DNA of 64,000 bases, from NCBI RefSeq assembly GCF_010668395.1, contig NZ_WUEY01000002.1:124001-188000 (forward strand), given 5' to 3'. Each line of letters begins with the position of its first letter. The stretch's first letter is position 1. The notes under the pieces are model-generated. The model was not told the origin of the DNA. It worked only from the letters and a program-made list of their open reading frames with translations, and made no database searches. Position numbers and translations under genes: made by a program. Source of the DNA: Martinezella lusitana (GTDB lineage Bacteria; Pseudomonadota; Alphaproteobacteria; Rhizobiales; Rhizobiaceae). Below are positions 43,292 through 53,878 of the stretch, piece after piece.

Positions 43292-44557
43292 CTAGCTCGC
43301 GGCCTTCGCATCGGCGCTCTTGAACGAGACGACTTGCTCCAGCCCCCTCGGCTTGCGGTTGCGCACGGTGATCTCGCCTTCGAAGCGCGTGACGATCTCC
43401 CGCGCGATAGCCATGCCGAGGCCGGCGCCGGGGAAAGATCTTTGTCGTGCTATATCGATTCGGAAAAAGGGCTCGAACACCTGGTTCAGCCGATCCTCCG
43501 GAATACCTGGCCCCGTATCGATAATTCTCACCACCGCGCGGTTGCCGAGGTGAGTGACCGTTACCGTCGCCGACTGGCCGTGTGTCGCGGCATTGATGAG
43601 CAGATTGCGCAGCGCCCTGGTGACGGCGAGCGGCCCCGCGCAGATCGTCGTCTGCTCCATCTCGCCGCTATCGATGTTCATATCGATTGCCCTCAGCTCC
43701 GCGACGATGGCCCCGACGATCCTGTCGAGCCTGACCTGTTCGAGGCTATCTCTGGAAATCTCCTCCCGGACGAGGCCAATGGCACTGTCGGCAATCCGGT
43801 CGAGCTCCTCCAGATCGGCAAACCATTTGCGCCGCTCTTCGTCATCCCGGATGAATTCCGCGCGCAGGCGCATCCGGGTCATCGGCGTCCGCAGATCGTG
43901 ACCGGCGGCGGCAACGAGCCGCATGCGGCTTTCGGTGGCGGCCTTCACTCTGGCGGACAGGCCGTTGAGCGCTTGCGCCGTAGCGCGAACTTCGCCCGGC
44001 CCGGTTTCGGGTATGTGCGGCAAGGTGCCGTCGGGGTTGACCGCGGCAACCGCCTCTTCCAGCAGGCGCAGCGGTTTCATGATCTTCGAGGCGGCAAAGA
44101 TCGAAACCAGCACGCTGCCGATGATGATGAGGCCAAGCCACCCCATGAGGATCTTCCAACCGCCCGGCGGCGGGCCGTGCTGCGGCATCGGCAAAACCAG
44201 CCAATTGCCGTCGGACAGTTTCAGCGATGCGATCATCTCTCCCGTCGATTGGCGCGTTATGGTCGCCTCGCGCATGCCGGTAATTCGAAGCAGCGCTTCC
44301 ATGAGAAAGCGGGAGAGTTCTTCGTCGCGCTGGCCTTCGACCGGCTTGGGCGTAATAACCAATCCCGCCGACGCTGCCGTGGCCCTGTCCTTTTCAGCAA
44401 AGGTCGCCAGAATGGAAAGTTGCCTGGCCATGCGCTCGACCATCATATCCGGCCGTGGCCCGCGCATGACGAGGCTTGCCACGAATGAGGAGGAAATGAC
44501 CACCAGCACGATGGCCGTCAGCAGAAGCAACGCCAGACGCGCACCAAGCGACCTCAT
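43292..44557 (-). CDS. EnvZ-type sensor histidine kinase
   Basis: 421 residues. Two membrane segments (about 9-30 and 138-156) with a short periplasmic part of some 105 residues, a HAMP domain (157-210), H-box AAAGHDLRTPMTR (His220), then N, G1 and G2 boxes (NLLINAATHG, DTGPGIPE, GAGLGMAI). It overlaps the response regulator gene by 4 bases and is its cognate kinase. The signal is unknown. Confidence 0.92.
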   Translation of the reverse strand: MRSLGARLALLLLTAIVLVVISSSFVASLVMRGPRPDMMVERMARQLSILATFAEKDRATAASAGLVITPKPVEGQRDEELSRFLMEALLRITGMREATITRQSTGEMIASLKLSDGNWLVLPMPQHGPPPGGWKILMGWLGLIIIGSVLVSIFAASKIMKPLRLLEEAVAAVNPDGTLPHIPETGPGEVRATAQALNGLSARVKAATESRMRLVAAAGHDLRTPMTRMRLRAEFIRDDEERRKWFADLEELDRIADSAIGLVREEISRDSLEQVRLDRIVGAIVAELRAIDMNIDSGEMEQTTICAGPLAVTRALRNLLINAATHGQSATVTVTHLGNRAVVRIIDTGPGIPEDRLNQVFEPFFRIDIARQRSFPGAGLGMAIAREIVTRFEGEITVRNRKPRGLEQVVSFKSADAKAAS

Positions 44558-45294
44558 GAATCGCCCTTGATAGCCATTACGGGGACGACCAGCTGATAGC
44601 CACCATTACGAATGGTTCTGAAAATTGGCTCTTCCACGGTCTCACCGAGCTTGCGGCGTAGCCGGCTCATCAAGACGTCGATCGAGCGGTCGGCCGGATC
44701 GCGGTCGCGACCCTGTGTCAGATCCAGCAATTGATCGCGAGACAACAACCGGCCAGCCCGCTCCAGGAAGGCTTTCAGAAGATCGAACTCCGCGCCGGTC
44801 AGCGCGATCACCTCGCCATTGTCCCTGCTTACCCGCCGAAGCTGCGGATCAAGCATCATATCCGCAAACTGATAGCGTCTCTGCTCGGGTTCGGAGGATG
44901 AGTCCTCGTTCGTGCGGCGCAGGACGGCACGGATGCGTGCGGCCAGCTCGCGCGGATTGAACGGCTTGCCGAGATAGTCGTCCGCGCCGATCTCAAGACC
45001 CAGAATGCGGTCTATATCCTCCTTCAGCGCCGTCAGCAGGATGACCGGCACCCGAGGGCGGCGGTTTCGCAGATCTCGGCAAAGATCGAGGCCCGATCCG
45101 TCGGGAAGCATGACATCCAGCACCAGCAGATCGGGCTGGCGTCGGTTGAGCGCATCGTTGCATCCACGAAGATCGCTTGCCGTAGACACGCGGAACCCCT
45201 GCTCCTCGAGATAGCGGCTGAGCAGCGAACGTATCTCGTGATCGTCATCGACTATCAGAATATCCGGCGCGACGTTCGCATTCATAGGCTTCAT
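44554..45294 (-). CDS. OmpR-family response regulator
   Basis: 246 residues. Receiver domain with the acidic pocket DDDH (16-19), phospho-accepting Asp60 in LDVMLPDG and Lys in GKPFNPREL; C-terminal winged HTH (about 145-240) with LTGAEFDLLKAFL and the recognition-helix region RSIDVLMSRLRRKL. Transcribed ahead of the kinase gene. Confidence 0.92.
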   Translation of the reverse strand: MKPMNANVAPDILIVDDDHEIRSLLSRYLEEQGFRVSTASDLRGCNDALNRRQPDLLVLDVMLPDGSGLDLCRDLRNRRPRVPVILLTALKEDIDRILGLEIGADDYLGKPFNPRELAARIRAVLRRTNEDSSSEPEQRRYQFADMMLDPQLRRVSRDNGEVIALTGAEFDLLKAFLERAGRLLSRDQLLDLTQGRDRDPADRSIDVLMSRLRRKLGETVEEPIFRTIRNGGYQLVVPVMAIKGDS

Positions 45295-45780
45295 TCCGTT
45301 TTCTCAACCCTTATACAAGCTATCGACTCTCTGAAAAGAAGGGTTTTGCGGCACCAATACGGAAATTTCGGGCGAGGAAATGTTGGTTTACAAAATTCCC
45401 GGCATCAGAAACGTTGGGCAACACAATAATGCCGGGTAGCGTCAAGAATGCGAAACCAGGGCTGCGGACGGAGCATCGGCCCGATGAAACCACGCCTCTC
45501 GATTGGCCTGTTCGGCGACGGCGCGCAAGACGGATCGGCCATAGCGGACGAAATCGCCGCAAGCTCCATGGCTCACCAACCGCATCGGGGATGCCATGCA
45601 CATAATCACGGGACGAAAGAGGGTCGAACCTGGTGCAGCGACGTCCTGCCTTTCACTTATGCAGGAACATACGCGCTTCAACGACATGACGCACGTATAA
45701 ATTGCGGCCGTTGACATGAAACTCCCATGTGACTCCGCCACGAAAGGAGTTGAAGAGGCGCACCGAAGTGCGCCTCATGT
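45295..45780. other. 486-base gap between the regulator and HTH genes
   Basis: No gene with coding character or ribosome site on either strand. CCCGGCAT (45398-45405) and ATGCCGGG (45429-45436) form a long-loop inverted repeat. The terminator of the small HTH gene lies at the far end. Confidence 0.35.
45755..45776 (-). terminator. terminator of the small HTH gene
   Basis: GAGGCGCAC and GTGCGCCTC around a four-base loop (UUCG on the transcribed strand), 4 bases beyond the stop codon. Confidence 0.65.
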
Positions 45781-46026
45781 TCAGACGATGAAAAAAGTCG
45801 AGGGCGGAACCTGCAATGCGAGTGCAATGCGCCGAAGTTTCGCCGGATCGGCCTCTGCACCAGCCTCTATTTCAATGATTTCCTCACTGGTGAGGCCACA
45901 GGTTTCAGACAGGTCATCAACCGTATAACCGATGGCTTCACGCGCCTGCCGCACGGCAGCAGCGATTTCGCCATGGGGAACGGTGGAAGCCTTTGAACTA
46001 TCGATATTGTTCGGAGTAATGGACAT
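45781..46026 (-). CDS. small XRE-type helix-turn-helix protein
   Basis: 81 residues. HTH fold from about 20 to 80: AAVRQAREAIGYTVDDLSETCGLTSEEIIEIEAG, then ALQVPPSTFF. Start chosen at 46026 because of a GAAGGAGA site 5-6 bases upstream. A single-domain regulator; target not evident. Confidence 0.75.
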   Translation of the reverse strand: MSITPNNIDSSKASTVPHGEIAAAVRQAREAIGYTVDDLSETCGLTSEEIIEIEAGAEADPAKLRRIALALQVPPSTFFIV

Positions 46027-46345
46027 GAAATTTCTCCTTCCAAAGTCCGCCGGCCGGTTCGTTGCCGGGTGAAGGCAGCTATTGCAGCCATGAGGCATAT
46101 CGACCTAAACAGACGCGGCCGAACGCTCGGTCAATATAGGCATCAATGCGGCAAGGGCAAGCACGGAAGCGCATAGCTGCCAATCCTCCAGCTCTCGGCT
46201 CATATCGTGTTTTAATATTCGGTGAAAGCCACTACACGCCTTGGTTACAAAAATGCCGTCCTTCACCGCAATTCCAATCCCTGCACCCCATTTTCCCTTC
46301 ACCAAGATGTGACAGGCGGAAGCAAGAATCCTGCGCGAAGGACGA
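46027..46345. other. 319-base gap with no supported gene
   Basis: Only shadow frames of the Nudix gene enter it. Promoter of the small HTH gene is expected here; I see no distinct repeat. Confidence 0.3.
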
Positions 46346-46879
46346 CTATTTCCTGCCTTTCGCCTTGCGTATCTTACGCTCGGCCGCAAGCAGAAGGCCC
46401 TTGAGCTCCGGCTCCCGCACACGATTGGCCGCCTCGATGAAGGAAACCCATTCGACACGGCGCTGGCCTCGCTCGGGAAAGTCCTGAAACGTCCGGTCGA
46501 CCTCGAGCAGACGCAGTTCGACGATACAGGGGACGCGACCGCCATCGGCAAGCTGCTTCAGATAGGTAAAGTATCCGAAAGGCTTTTTCTTCACCTTGCC
46601 GCGTACGCCGGCCTCCTCAAAGGCCTCTATGGCAGCGACCTCATGCGGTTTCTTGCCCTTGATGGGCCAGCCCTTGGGAACGACCCATCGGCCGCTTTCC
46701 CGGCTCGTGACGAGAAGAACTTCGGCGTCGGCCTGCTCAGAACCTCTCCTGTAGCAGATAGCGGCATATTGCTCGTATGCGCGGCCACGAAGCAAGGTAT
46801 CGGCATGGGAGGCAAGTTCGGACAAAAAAGTCTCCGTATGCCTCAAGGCCTTCTTTTGCACCGACACGGAAGACGCCAT
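46346..46879 (-). CDS. Nudix hydrolase
   Basis: 177 residues. Nudix box from GKKPHEVAAIEAFEEAGVRG with the catalytic EAFEEAG core, preceded by WVVPKGWPIKGKK, a form common in diphosphoinositol/diadenosine polyphosphate hydrolases of rhizobia. A C-terminal Lys/Arg-rich tail (LLAAERKIRKAKGRK) follows. Hydrolysis of a nucleoside or inositol diphosphate-linked compound in the cytosol is expected. Confidence 0.87.
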   Translation of the reverse strand: MASSVSVQKKALRHTETFLSELASHADTLLRGRAYEQYAAICYRRGSEQADAEVLLVTSRESGRWVVPKGWPIKGKKPHEVAAIEAFEEAGVRGKVKKKPFGYFTYLKQLADGGRVPCIVELRLLEVDRTFQDFPERGQRRVEWVSFIEAANRVREPELKGLLLAAERKIRKAKGRK

Positions 46880-47122
46880 GTGCGGCTACCGGCGATGACG
46901 TCGATTGAGGAAAACCCATCGTGGCGTTGGGTGATATGCGCCCACAAGAATTGTCTGTGACACGCTGCCCTCCCATTCCGCTCGCGACTCTGCCGAAATT
47001 CACAACTGTCTTATTGATCCTGTGATCCGTTGCAGTGACAGTTTTATGAAGGAGGCTGTTGATGATGCCGATCGGATGGGTTGCAACGGCCGACACATGA
47101 ACGTGGCTATACGCACGAAAAC

Positions 47123-47152
47123 TGAAACGGCCCCGCAGAGGGGGCCGTTTCA
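47123..47152 (-). terminator. terminator of dctA
   Basis: TGAAACGGCCCC and GGGGCCGTTTCA (47123-47134 and 47141-47152), 12-bp arms with a six-base loop, 24 bases beyond the dctA stop; GTTTT follows on the transcribed strand. Confidence 0.75.
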
Positions 47153-47175
47153 CCCTTGGGAGGATGCAGCGAAGC

Positions 47176-48504
47176 TTACTCGGCCGCCTGCAGGGCAGGC
47201 ACCTCGATATCTTCGCTCAATTGCCCCGCCATGGCGGCAGCAAACTTGGTCTTGTCGAGCTCGTTTTCCCAACGGGCGACGACGACGGTGGCAACGGCGT
47301 TGCCGACGAGGTTGGTCAGGGCACGGCATTCCGACATGAAGCGGTCGATGCCGAGGATCAGCGCCATGCCGGCGATCGGAACGGAAGGCACGACGGCAAG
47401 AGTGGCGGCAAGCGTGATGAAGCCGGCGCCGGTAATGCCGGCCGCGCCCTTGGAGCTCAGCATGGCCACCAGCAACAGCAGGATCTGGTCGCCGAGCGAC
47501 AGCGACGTATCGGTTGCCTGGGCAATGAACAGCGCCGCCAGGGTCATGTAGATGTTGGTGCCGTCCAGATTGAAGGAATAGCCGGTCGGGATGACGAGGC
47601 CGACGACCGAACGCTTGCAGCCCGCACGTTCCATCTTGTTCATCAGGCCCGGCAGTGCCGCTTCCGATGAAGACGTGCCGAGAACGAGCAGCAGCTCTTC
47701 CTTGATGTAGCGGATCAGGGCCAGGATCGAGAAGCCGTTGTAGCGCGCGACGGCGCCGAGCACGACGAGCACGAACAGCAGCGACGTCAGGTAGAAGGTG
47801 CCGATCAGGAATGCCAGGTTGGCGATCGTGCCGATGCCATACTTGCCGATGGTGAAGGCCATGGCGCCGAAGGCGCCGATCGGCGCGAACTTCATCAGCA
47901 ACGATACCATGCGGAAGATCGGGGTGGTCAGCGCCTGCAGGAAATCGACGACCGGGCGGCCGCGTTCGCCGGAAGCGCCGAGCGCAATGCCGAACACGAC
48001 GGAGAAGAACAGCACCTGGAGAATATCGCCCTTGGCGAAGGCGCCGACGATCGTGTCCGGAATGATGTTCATCAGGAAGCCGACGACCGAGGCATCATGA
48101 GCCTGTGCCGCATAGTTGTTGACGGCCTTCGTGTCGAGCGAGGCCGGATCGATGTGCATGCCCGCGCCGGGCTGAAGGACGTTCGAAACGATCAGGCCGA
48201 CGATCAGGGCCAAGGTCGAGAAGGTTAGGAAGTAGATGAACGACTTGCCGACGACGCGACCGAATTTCTTCAGGTCGGACATGCCGGCGATGCCTGTGGC
48301 GACCGTCAGGAAAATGACGGGGGCGATGACCATGCGCACCAGCTTGATGAAGGCATCACCGAGCGGCTGCATCGATGCGCCGAGCTGCGGATAGAAATGG
48401 CCCAGCAGGATGCCGGCGGCAATCGCGGTGAGAACCTGCACGTAGAGGTGCCGGTAGAAAGGAAGCTTGCCGTGCGGTTCAGCGGCAGCGATGGGAGCAA
48501 TCAT
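47176..48504 (-). CDS. dctA: C4-dicarboxylate transport protein DctA
   Basis: 442 residues. Proton- or sodium-coupled importer of succinate, malate and fumarate in the inner membrane; it feeds nitrogen-fixing bacteroids in rhizobia. Family motifs include the serine-rich hairpin [58 protein letters not shown] and [20 protein letters not shown]. Start at 48504 follows GGAGG; seven codons upstream is another in-frame start. Divergent from dctB, with a sigma-54 promoter. Confidence 0.95.
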   Translation of the reverse strand: MIAPIAAAEPHGKLPFYRHLYVQVLTAIAAGILLGHFYPQLGASMQPLGDAFIKLVRMVIAPVIFLTVATGIAGMSDLKKFGRVVGKSFIYFLTFSTLALIVGLIVSNVLQPGAGMHIDPASLDTKAVNNYAAQAHDASVVGFLMNIIPDTIVGAFAKGDILQVLFFSVVFGIALGASGERGRPVVDFLQALTTPIFRMVSLLMKFAPIGAFGAMAFTIGKYGIGTIANLAFLIGTFYLTSLLFVLVVLGAVARYNGFSILALIRYIKEELLLVLGTSSSEAALPGLMNKMERAGCKRSVVGLVIPTGYSFNLDGTNIYMTLAALFIAQATDTSLSLGDQILLLLVAMLSSKGAAGITGAGFITLAATLAVVPSVPIAGMALILGIDRFMSECRALTNLVGNAVATVVVARWENELDKTKFAAAMAGQLSEDIEVPALQAAE

Positions 48505-48589
48505 GATGTCCTCCGTTAAGCCCAACCGATCTCTCGGCCCTCCGGGCGACGACTAGAATTCAACAGCCTCCGACTGTTCCATCTGCCTT

Positions 48590-48605
48590 TGCAACGCCTG
48601 TGCCA
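48590..48605 (-). promoter_or_regulatory. sigma-54 (-24/-12) promoter of dctA
   Basis: On the minus strand the sequence reads TGGCACAGGCGTTGCA, an exact match to the TGGCAC-N5-TTGC consensus of RpoN promoters. It is about 85 bases upstream of the dctA start and is activated by DctD in the known rhizobial system. Confidence 0.9.
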
Positions 48606-48679
48606 ACTCAGGGACATGGTTATAAATATCTGATTTCACGCTATTTATTTATACGGAGGCGAAAGCTGCCCCGGTATTC

Positions 48680-48695
48680 GTGCGATAATCCGCAC
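48680..48695. promoter_or_regulatory. candidate DctD upstream activating site
   Basis: GTGCG-N6-CGCAC dyad (48680-48695) about 75 bases upstream of the sigma-54 promoter, at a suitable distance for an enhancer-binding protein. A second possible half-site is TGCAC near 48724. Confidence 0.5.
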
Positions 48696-48737
48696 AGATT
48701 GATTTGCCGTTCGCGCGAAATCATGCACAATGGATGG

Positions 48738-50600
48738 ATGCTGCAGCGCCCGGCCACCGAACGATTTCTGACGCCCGCGCAACTGGGCCGGCGCTCGCGC
48801 CGCATCTGGTTCGTCTTTGCGTTTCTATGTGCGGCCATCATCGCAGCCGCGCTTTATGGCGCGAGCTTCTACGGCCGCCTTTCCGCGATCGAGACGTTGC
48901 AGAGACAGGGCCATACGGATGCGAACCTCAAGGTGGCCCTCTTGCGGGCGGTCCTCGAACGTCCGCGCGCCCTCCCCCTCTTGCTTGCCGACGACCGGCA
49001 GGTACGCGACGCGCTTGCCGGCCAACGCACGGATGATGTCGTGTCCCTCGACCGAAAGCTGGAAAGCCTGGTTTCCGGCACGAGCGCTTCCGTGCTCTAT
49101 GTCACCGGCAAGGACGGCGTCGCGATGGCTTCCAGCAACTGGCGGGAGCCGCTGAGCTTCGTCGGCAACGACTATTCGTTTCGCGATTATTTCCGCAAGG
49201 CGATGGAAACGGGAACCGCCGAGCATTACGCGCTCGGGACGGTCAGCAACCGCCCCGGCCTCTACATTTCCCGCCGTGTCGGCGATGCCGGTTCGGCTTT
49301 GGGGGTTGTCGTCGTCAAGATGGAGTTCGATCAGCTGGAGGCCGATTGGAGCGAAACCGGCCGCCCGGCTTACGTGACCGACGAACACGGCGTCGTTCTC
49401 ATCACCAGCCTGCCTTCCTGGCGCTTCATGACGACGGCGCCGCTGGACCGCGATGAAGCCGCGACCATTCGCAAAAGCCTGCAATTCGGCGCGGCTCCGC
49501 TCTCGCCGCTGCCGATCAGCCGCCCTGAAAAAGTAGGCCCGGACGCAACCATCGTGCGTGCCGTTCTGCCCGGAAGCAGCGCTGTCGAATATTTGCGGCT
49601 GACCACGCCCGTCCCGTCGACGCCATGGCAGCTCGGCTATCTCATCCCCACCGATCAGGCGATCGCGTCTTCCGTGCGCGAGACACGCTTCCTCACCCTC
49701 ACCGTCCTGTTGCCGATCCTTGCCTTTGCCGCCTTCCTCCTGCGTCGGCGCGATGTCTCCGCCATGCAGATCGCCGTCAGCAGGATCGCCCGCGAGGAAT
49801 TGGAGCGCCGCGTCCTGGAGCGGACCGAGGATCTCAGCCGCGCCCGCGACCGGCTGGAAGCGGAAATCGCCGATCACCGGGCGACGGAAGCCAAGCTGCA
49901 GGGCGTGCAGCAGGATCTGGTACAGGCCAATCGCCTCGCCATTCTCGGCCAGGTCGCAGCCGGCGTCGCCCATGAACTCAACCAGCCGGTCGCCACCATC
50001 CGCGCCTATGCCGAGAATGCACATGTCTTCCTCGACAGGCAGCAGACCGGACCGGCCAAGGAGAACCTCTCCGCCATCGCAGCCCTGACGGAGCGCATCG
50101 GCACCATCACCGAGGAGCTGAAGGCCTTTGCCCGCAAGGGCAGGACCGCGCCGGAACCCGTGGACGTCAGAAGCGCGATGGAGGGCGCAGTCGTCCTGCT
50201 GAGAAGCCGGTTTGCCGGCCGTCTGGATGCGCTCAGGATCGAATTGCCGCCGCCGGGGCTCAGCGTCGTCGGGACGCGCATCCGGCTGGAGCAGGTCCTG
50301 ATCAACCTTTTCCAGAATGCCCTGGAAGCTCTGGAAGGCAGCGACCAGGCGAAGGTGGACGTGTCGGTGCATGAATCTTCGCATGAAGTCGAGATAGTTG
50401 TCTCGGACAACGGACCCGGCATTCCGGCGGCGATCCTCGATTCGCTGTTCACGCCCTTCAACACATCCAAGGAAAAGGGTCTCGGCCTCGGCCTCGTCAT
50501 TTCGAAGGATATCGTCGTCGACTATGGCGGGCGGATGGATGTCGAAAGCAGCGACAGCGGCACCCGCTTCTCCATCCATTTGCGCAGGGCCACTCCATGA
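48738..50600 (+). CDS. dctB: C4-dicarboxylate sensor histidine kinase DctB
   Basis: 620 residues. Two membrane segments (about 22-44 and 310-330) enclose a double-PAS (dCache) periplasmic sensor that contains [16 protein letters not shown] and GLYISRRV. A coiled coil follows ([22 protein letters not shown] region), then H-box [20 protein letters not shown]-box [10 protein letters not shown] and G-boxes SDNGPGIP and KGLGLGL. In-frame ATG at 48723 is an alternative start. Overlaps dctD by 4 bases; phosphorylates DctD in response to dicarboxylates. Confidence 0.94.
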   Translation: MLQRPATERFLTPAQLGRRSRRIWFVFAFLCAAIIAAALYGASFYGRLSAIETLQRQGHTDANLKVALLRAVLERPRALPLLLADDRQVRDALAGQRTDDVVSLDRKLESLVSGTSASVLYVTGKDGVAMASSNWREPLSFVGNDYSFRDYFRKAMETGTAEHYALGTVSNRPGLYISRRVGDAGSALGVVVVKMEFDQLEADWSETGRPAYVTDEHGVVLITSLPSWRFMTTAPLDRDEAATIRKSLQFGAAPLSPLPISRPEKVGPDATIVRAVLPGSSAVEYLRLTTPVPSTPWQLGYLIPTDQAIASSVRETRFLTLTVLLPILAFAAFLLRRRDVSAMQIAVSRIAREELERRVLERTEDLSRARDRLEAEIADHRATEAKLQGVQQDLVQANRLAILGQVAAGVAHELNQPVATIRAYAENAHVFLDRQQTGPAKENLSAIAALTERIGTITEELKAFARKGRTAPEPVDVRSAMEGAVVLLRSRFAGRLDALRIELPPPGLSVVGTRIRLEQVLINLFQNALEALEGSDQAKVDVSVHESSHEVEIVVSDNGPGIPAAILDSLFTPFNTSKEKGLGLGLVISKDIVVDYGGRMDVESSDSGTRFSIHLRRATP

Positions 50601-51970
50601 ACGAAAGCTCCCCCGTCTTCCTCATCGACGATGACAAGGATCTGTTGCGGGCGACAAAACAGACTCTCGAACTTGCAGGCTTTACCGTCTCCGCTTTCTC
50701 CGCCGCGACCGACGCTCTCGTTGCTCTGGACGCCGGGTTTGCCGGCGTGGTCGTCTCCGATATCCGCATGCCGCAGATGGACGGACAGCAGCTTTTCGCC
50801 CGCATCAAGGGATTTGACGCCGATCTGCCGGTCATTCTGGTAACGGGTCACGGCGATATCCCGATGGCGGTGCAGGCGATCCAGGACGGCGCCTACGATT
50901 TCATCGCCAAGCCCTTTGCCACCGACCGGCTGGTGCAGAGCGTACGGCGCGCGGCGGAGAAGCGACGGCTGGTGCTGGAAAACCGAACGCTGCGGCAGGC
51001 TGCCGAACAGGCGCAAGGCGATTTGCCGCTGATTGGCCAGACTCCGGCCATGGATCGCCTGCGCTATACGCTGCGACAGATCGCCGATACGGATGTCGAT
51101 GTGCTGGTGACCGGAGAAACAGGTAGCGGCAAGGAAGTCGTGGCCAGCCTGCTGCATCGCTGGAGCCGCCGTGCGAAAGGCAATTTCGTGGCGCTGAACT
51201 GCGGCGCCCTGCCCGAAACCGTGATCGAAAGCGAGCTTTTCGGCCATGAGCCGGGCGCCTTCACCGGTGCGCAGAAAAAGCGCATCGGGCGGATCGAGCA
51301 TTCGAGCTCCGGCACCCTGTTTCTCGATGAGATCGAAAGCATGCCGCCGGCGATCCAGGTGCAGATGCTGCGCGTGCTGGAAATGCGCGAGGTGACACCG
51401 CTCGGCACCAACGAGGTTCGTCCCGTCGATCTTCGCGTCGTGGCAGCCGCGAAGGTCGATCTTGGCGACCCCGGTCAACGCGGCGATTTTCGCGAGGACC
51501 TTTATTATCGCCTCAACGTCGTTACCCTCGCCATCCCGCCGCTGCGAGAGCGGCGCGACGACATTCCCCTGCTCTTCGGTTATTTCGCCGAGCGCGCGGC
51601 AGGCCGTTTCAAGCGCGACGTGCCGGCCGTTTCCGTGGCCGTGCATCGCCATTTGCAACAGCACGACTGGCCGGGCAATGTGCGCGAACTCTCGCATTTC
51701 GCGGAACGCTTCGTTCTTGGGCTGGAGGCGACGGCCCTGCCGAAACCCGCGGAGGCGCCTGCCACCGATGCGGGGCTTTCATTGCCCGCCCGCATCGAGC
51801 GCTACGAGGCTGAGCTTATCCGGGAGACCCTGCTGCAGAACAACGGCGACGTCAGGAAGACGATAGAGGCGCTCGGCATCCCGAGGAAGACCTTCTACGA
51901 CAAGCTGCAACGCCACGGCATCGTCAGAGGCGATTTCGCCGGCCTTGATGGCGACGACCGGCGAAACTGA
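50597..51970 (+). CDS. dctD: C4-dicarboxylate response regulator DctD (sigma-54 activator)
   Basis: 457 residues. Receiver domain with Asp55, AAA+ domain with Walker A GETGSGKE (173-180), the sigma-54 contact loop GAFTGA (220-225), Walker [11 protein letters not shown] and [12 protein letters not shown] Fis-type HTH closes the protein ([21 protein letters not shown]). Activates the dctA RpoN promoter. Confidence 0.95.
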   Translation: MNESSPVFLIDDDKDLLRATKQTLELAGFTVSAFSAATDALVALDAGFAGVVVSDIRMPQMDGQQLFARIKGFDADLPVILVTGHGDIPMAVQAIQDGAYDFIAKPFATDRLVQSVRRAAEKRRLVLENRTLRQAAEQAQGDLPLIGQTPAMDRLRYTLRQIADTDVDVLVTGETGSGKEVVASLLHRWSRRAKGNFVALNCGALPETVIESELFGHEPGAFTGAQKKRIGRIEHSSSGTLFLDEIESMPPAIQVQMLRVLEMREVTPLGTNEVRPVDLRVVAAAKVDLGDPGQRGDFREDLYYRLNVVTLAIPPLRERRDDIPLLFGYFAERAAGRFKRDVPAVSVAVHRHLQQHDWPGNVRELSHFAERFVLGLEATALPKPAEAPATDAGLSLPARIERYEAELIRETLLQNNGDVRKTIEALGIPRKTFYDKLQRHGIVRGDFAGLDGDDRRN

Positions 51971-52040
51971 CGGATGGAGCGAGGATCGATATCAGGGTAA
52001 TTCCCAGCACTTCCATAGCGCCGTTTAAAGCGGAATTGCT

Positions 52041-53648
52041 CTATGCACTCGCAAGCCGCGCGGCAGAGGCGGAAGAATGCCGGGCCGCGATCTCAGCCGT
52101 CCGGTCGAGTACGATCATGGCCTGGTCGATGAGGCTGGCAAGCGCTTCGGCACTCTTGCAAGCACGGACGACCAGCGGCGCGCTCAGGCAGATTCTGAGA
52201 GCGCTTGCCGGCACATCGCCGAAGTCGGCACATCGCACGGGTTGGCCGAGGCGCACCGCCGCAAATCCATCGTCCTCGACGGCCAGTTCCTTGTAGACGG
52301 CCGCGGTCTCGCCTGCGTTCAACAGGCCGATATCATTGGCATTGCGCAGATAGAACGAGAAGATCGACGGAATTTCGTCCCAATGGCGGATCGCCGACGC
52401 GCCCCAGAGGCAGTGCCGATCGAGCGGCCGGCTGTCCAGCGACCGAAAAGCGGGATCGCCGGCAAGCCGCGTGGTCACAGCCTCGGCGAAGGTGGAGAGG
52501 ACTGCAACGATCTGCTCCTCCGGAATTGCGGCAAAGGCTTCGAGCTCGAACAGGGCCGCCTTCCAGCGCAGGAGCAAGCCGAAATTGGCGCGCTCGGGCA
52601 GCGTTTCACGCGCCACCCAATCCTCCGGCCATTCCGCCTTGCCGCAATAGTCGGCCAGAGCCACCGGCAGAGGGCGGTTTTTGAAACGCTCCGACATTTG
52701 CGGCGGGCAGAGGAGCGCGCCGCTGAAAATCGGCCCCGCCAGAAACTTGGAACCCGTTAGCGCCACCATGAAGCCGTGCGCAAGGTAGGCGCGGATCGTT
52801 GCTGCCGACAGGCGGAACTGACAGGCATCGATCATGATATCCAGTATGCCGCCGAAACGCGCCTTGAGACGCAACACGCTTTCCAGGCTTGGCGCCAACA
52901 GGCTTGTCTTGGAAACGTCGGTCACGACGAGCAGGCATCTCAGCCCCGCGGCGCGGCCAAGCTCGATCAGGCCGCGCAATTCGTCTTCGATCTCGCTGTC
53001 GGCGCGAAGGGAGCCGTCCTTGTTGCGAACGGCAATGGTTGCGTTGCGCGTTGCATCGCCGGCTCGCAGTTCCTCGCCCTTGGCGACCGTGCGCTCGCTG
53101 CTGACCCTGCCCATGAAATGCCGGCCGGAGGCGGCGGTCATGACGCCGCTTCCCGTTTCATTGCCCATGAGCGTGATGGTCATCAAGGCTCGATCGTCCT
53201 CGCGCGCCAGAAGCGAGGCGGCGAAGAGATGAATGTCGGTGCCCGATGTCGCCAGAATGGCATCGACATGCGGCTGTCCGGCCAGCTGGTTCAGCCCAAG
53301 CAAACGCAGCAGGTCAGAGCGCACATGTCCGAGCTCACGCTCGTAGATCGCGGCCGCCTGGCCGGCTTCCATGTCGCGCATCAGGCCATCATAATAGGTG
53401 GCAACCTCGGCAAAGGCGCCCGCAGAAATCGTCGAGGCCGTCGAGGATCCGAACGCAAGGTCCCTTGGCCGAGGCGTCGGACCATAGCCGTACATGTTCA
53501 GTCCGCTGGCCGCATCGCAATCCAATCGTTCGTCACCACCCGAAATCAGGTGCTTCAAAAGCATCTCTCGCCCCTCGCCCGATTGCTGCGACGGCGCGCC
53601 CGCGATGACATCTTTATCCAGGGCACGGTCACCAGCAATCTGCTGCAT
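52041..53648 (-). CDS. uncharacterised fold-type I PLP-dependent enzyme
   Basis: 535 residues. The PLP-binding pattern is readable: Asp and Gln in MIDACQFRLS and the Schiff-base Lys in LTGSKFLAGPIFSG, as in class V aminotransferases and lyases; ATSGTDIHLFAASL near residue 130 is the phosphate-binding helix start. I do not recognise the exact family; the long N-terminal part (GSSTASTISAGAFAEVATYYDGL) is like that of group II-type decarboxylase/lyase relatives. ATG at 53648 is chosen because GAGGAA lies 9 bases upstream; an in-frame ATG at 53672 has none. Convergent with dctD. Confidence 0.72.
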   Translation of the reverse strand: MQQIAGDRALDKDVIAGAPSQQSGEGREMLLKHLISGGDERLDCDAASGLNMYGYGPTPRPRDLAFGSSTASTISAGAFAEVATYYDGLMRDMEAGQAAAIYERELGHVRSDLLRLLGLNQLAGQPHVDAILATSGTDIHLFAASLLAREDDRALMTITLMGNETGSGVMTAASGRHFMGRVSSERTVAKGEELRAGDATRNATIAVRNKDGSLRADSEIEDELRGLIELGRAAGLRCLLVVTDVSKTSLLAPSLESVLRLKARFGGILDIMIDACQFRLSAATIRAYLAHGFMVALTGSKFLAGPIFSGALLCPPQMSERFKNRPLPVALADYCGKAEWPEDWVARETLPERANFGLLLRWKAALFELEAFAAIPEEQIVAVLSTFAEAVTTRLAGDPAFRSLDSRPLDRHCLWGASAIRHWDEIPSIFSFYLRNANDIGLLNAGETAAVYKELAVEDDGFAAVRLGQPVRCADFGDVPASALRICLSAPLVVRACKSAEALASLIDQAMIVLDRTAEIAARHSSASAARLASA

Positions 53649-53825
53649 GGAAAAGCATTCCTCTTGCGTCATGGGTCAAACGCATCGCGGGAGCGCGTTG
53701 CGTTCTATGCCGGGCGGTACACTTGCGGCAGCAGGACATTAGACTTGGCAAGATGGAGCGAGGCTGACTTTCCCGGAAACAGCCAGGCCCGCAAACAGCA
53801 GAGATCGACCGCAGCGACAATAAAA

Positions 53826-53851
53826 AACTCGCGGCTCGGAGACCGCGAGTT
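53826..53851 (-). terminator. terminator of the GST gene
   Basis: AACTCGCGG and CCGCGAGTT arms (nine bp, eight-base loop); a run of T follows on the minus strand. It lies 28 bases beyond the GST stop. Confidence 0.75.
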
Positions 53852-53878
53852 CGCAAGAATGCGCGCTAAAACTGTCTG

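Noticed and set aside
48825..50579. 584-codon open frame on the minus strand over dctB
   Set aside because: Antisense shadow of dctB with no ribosome site or recognisable motif.
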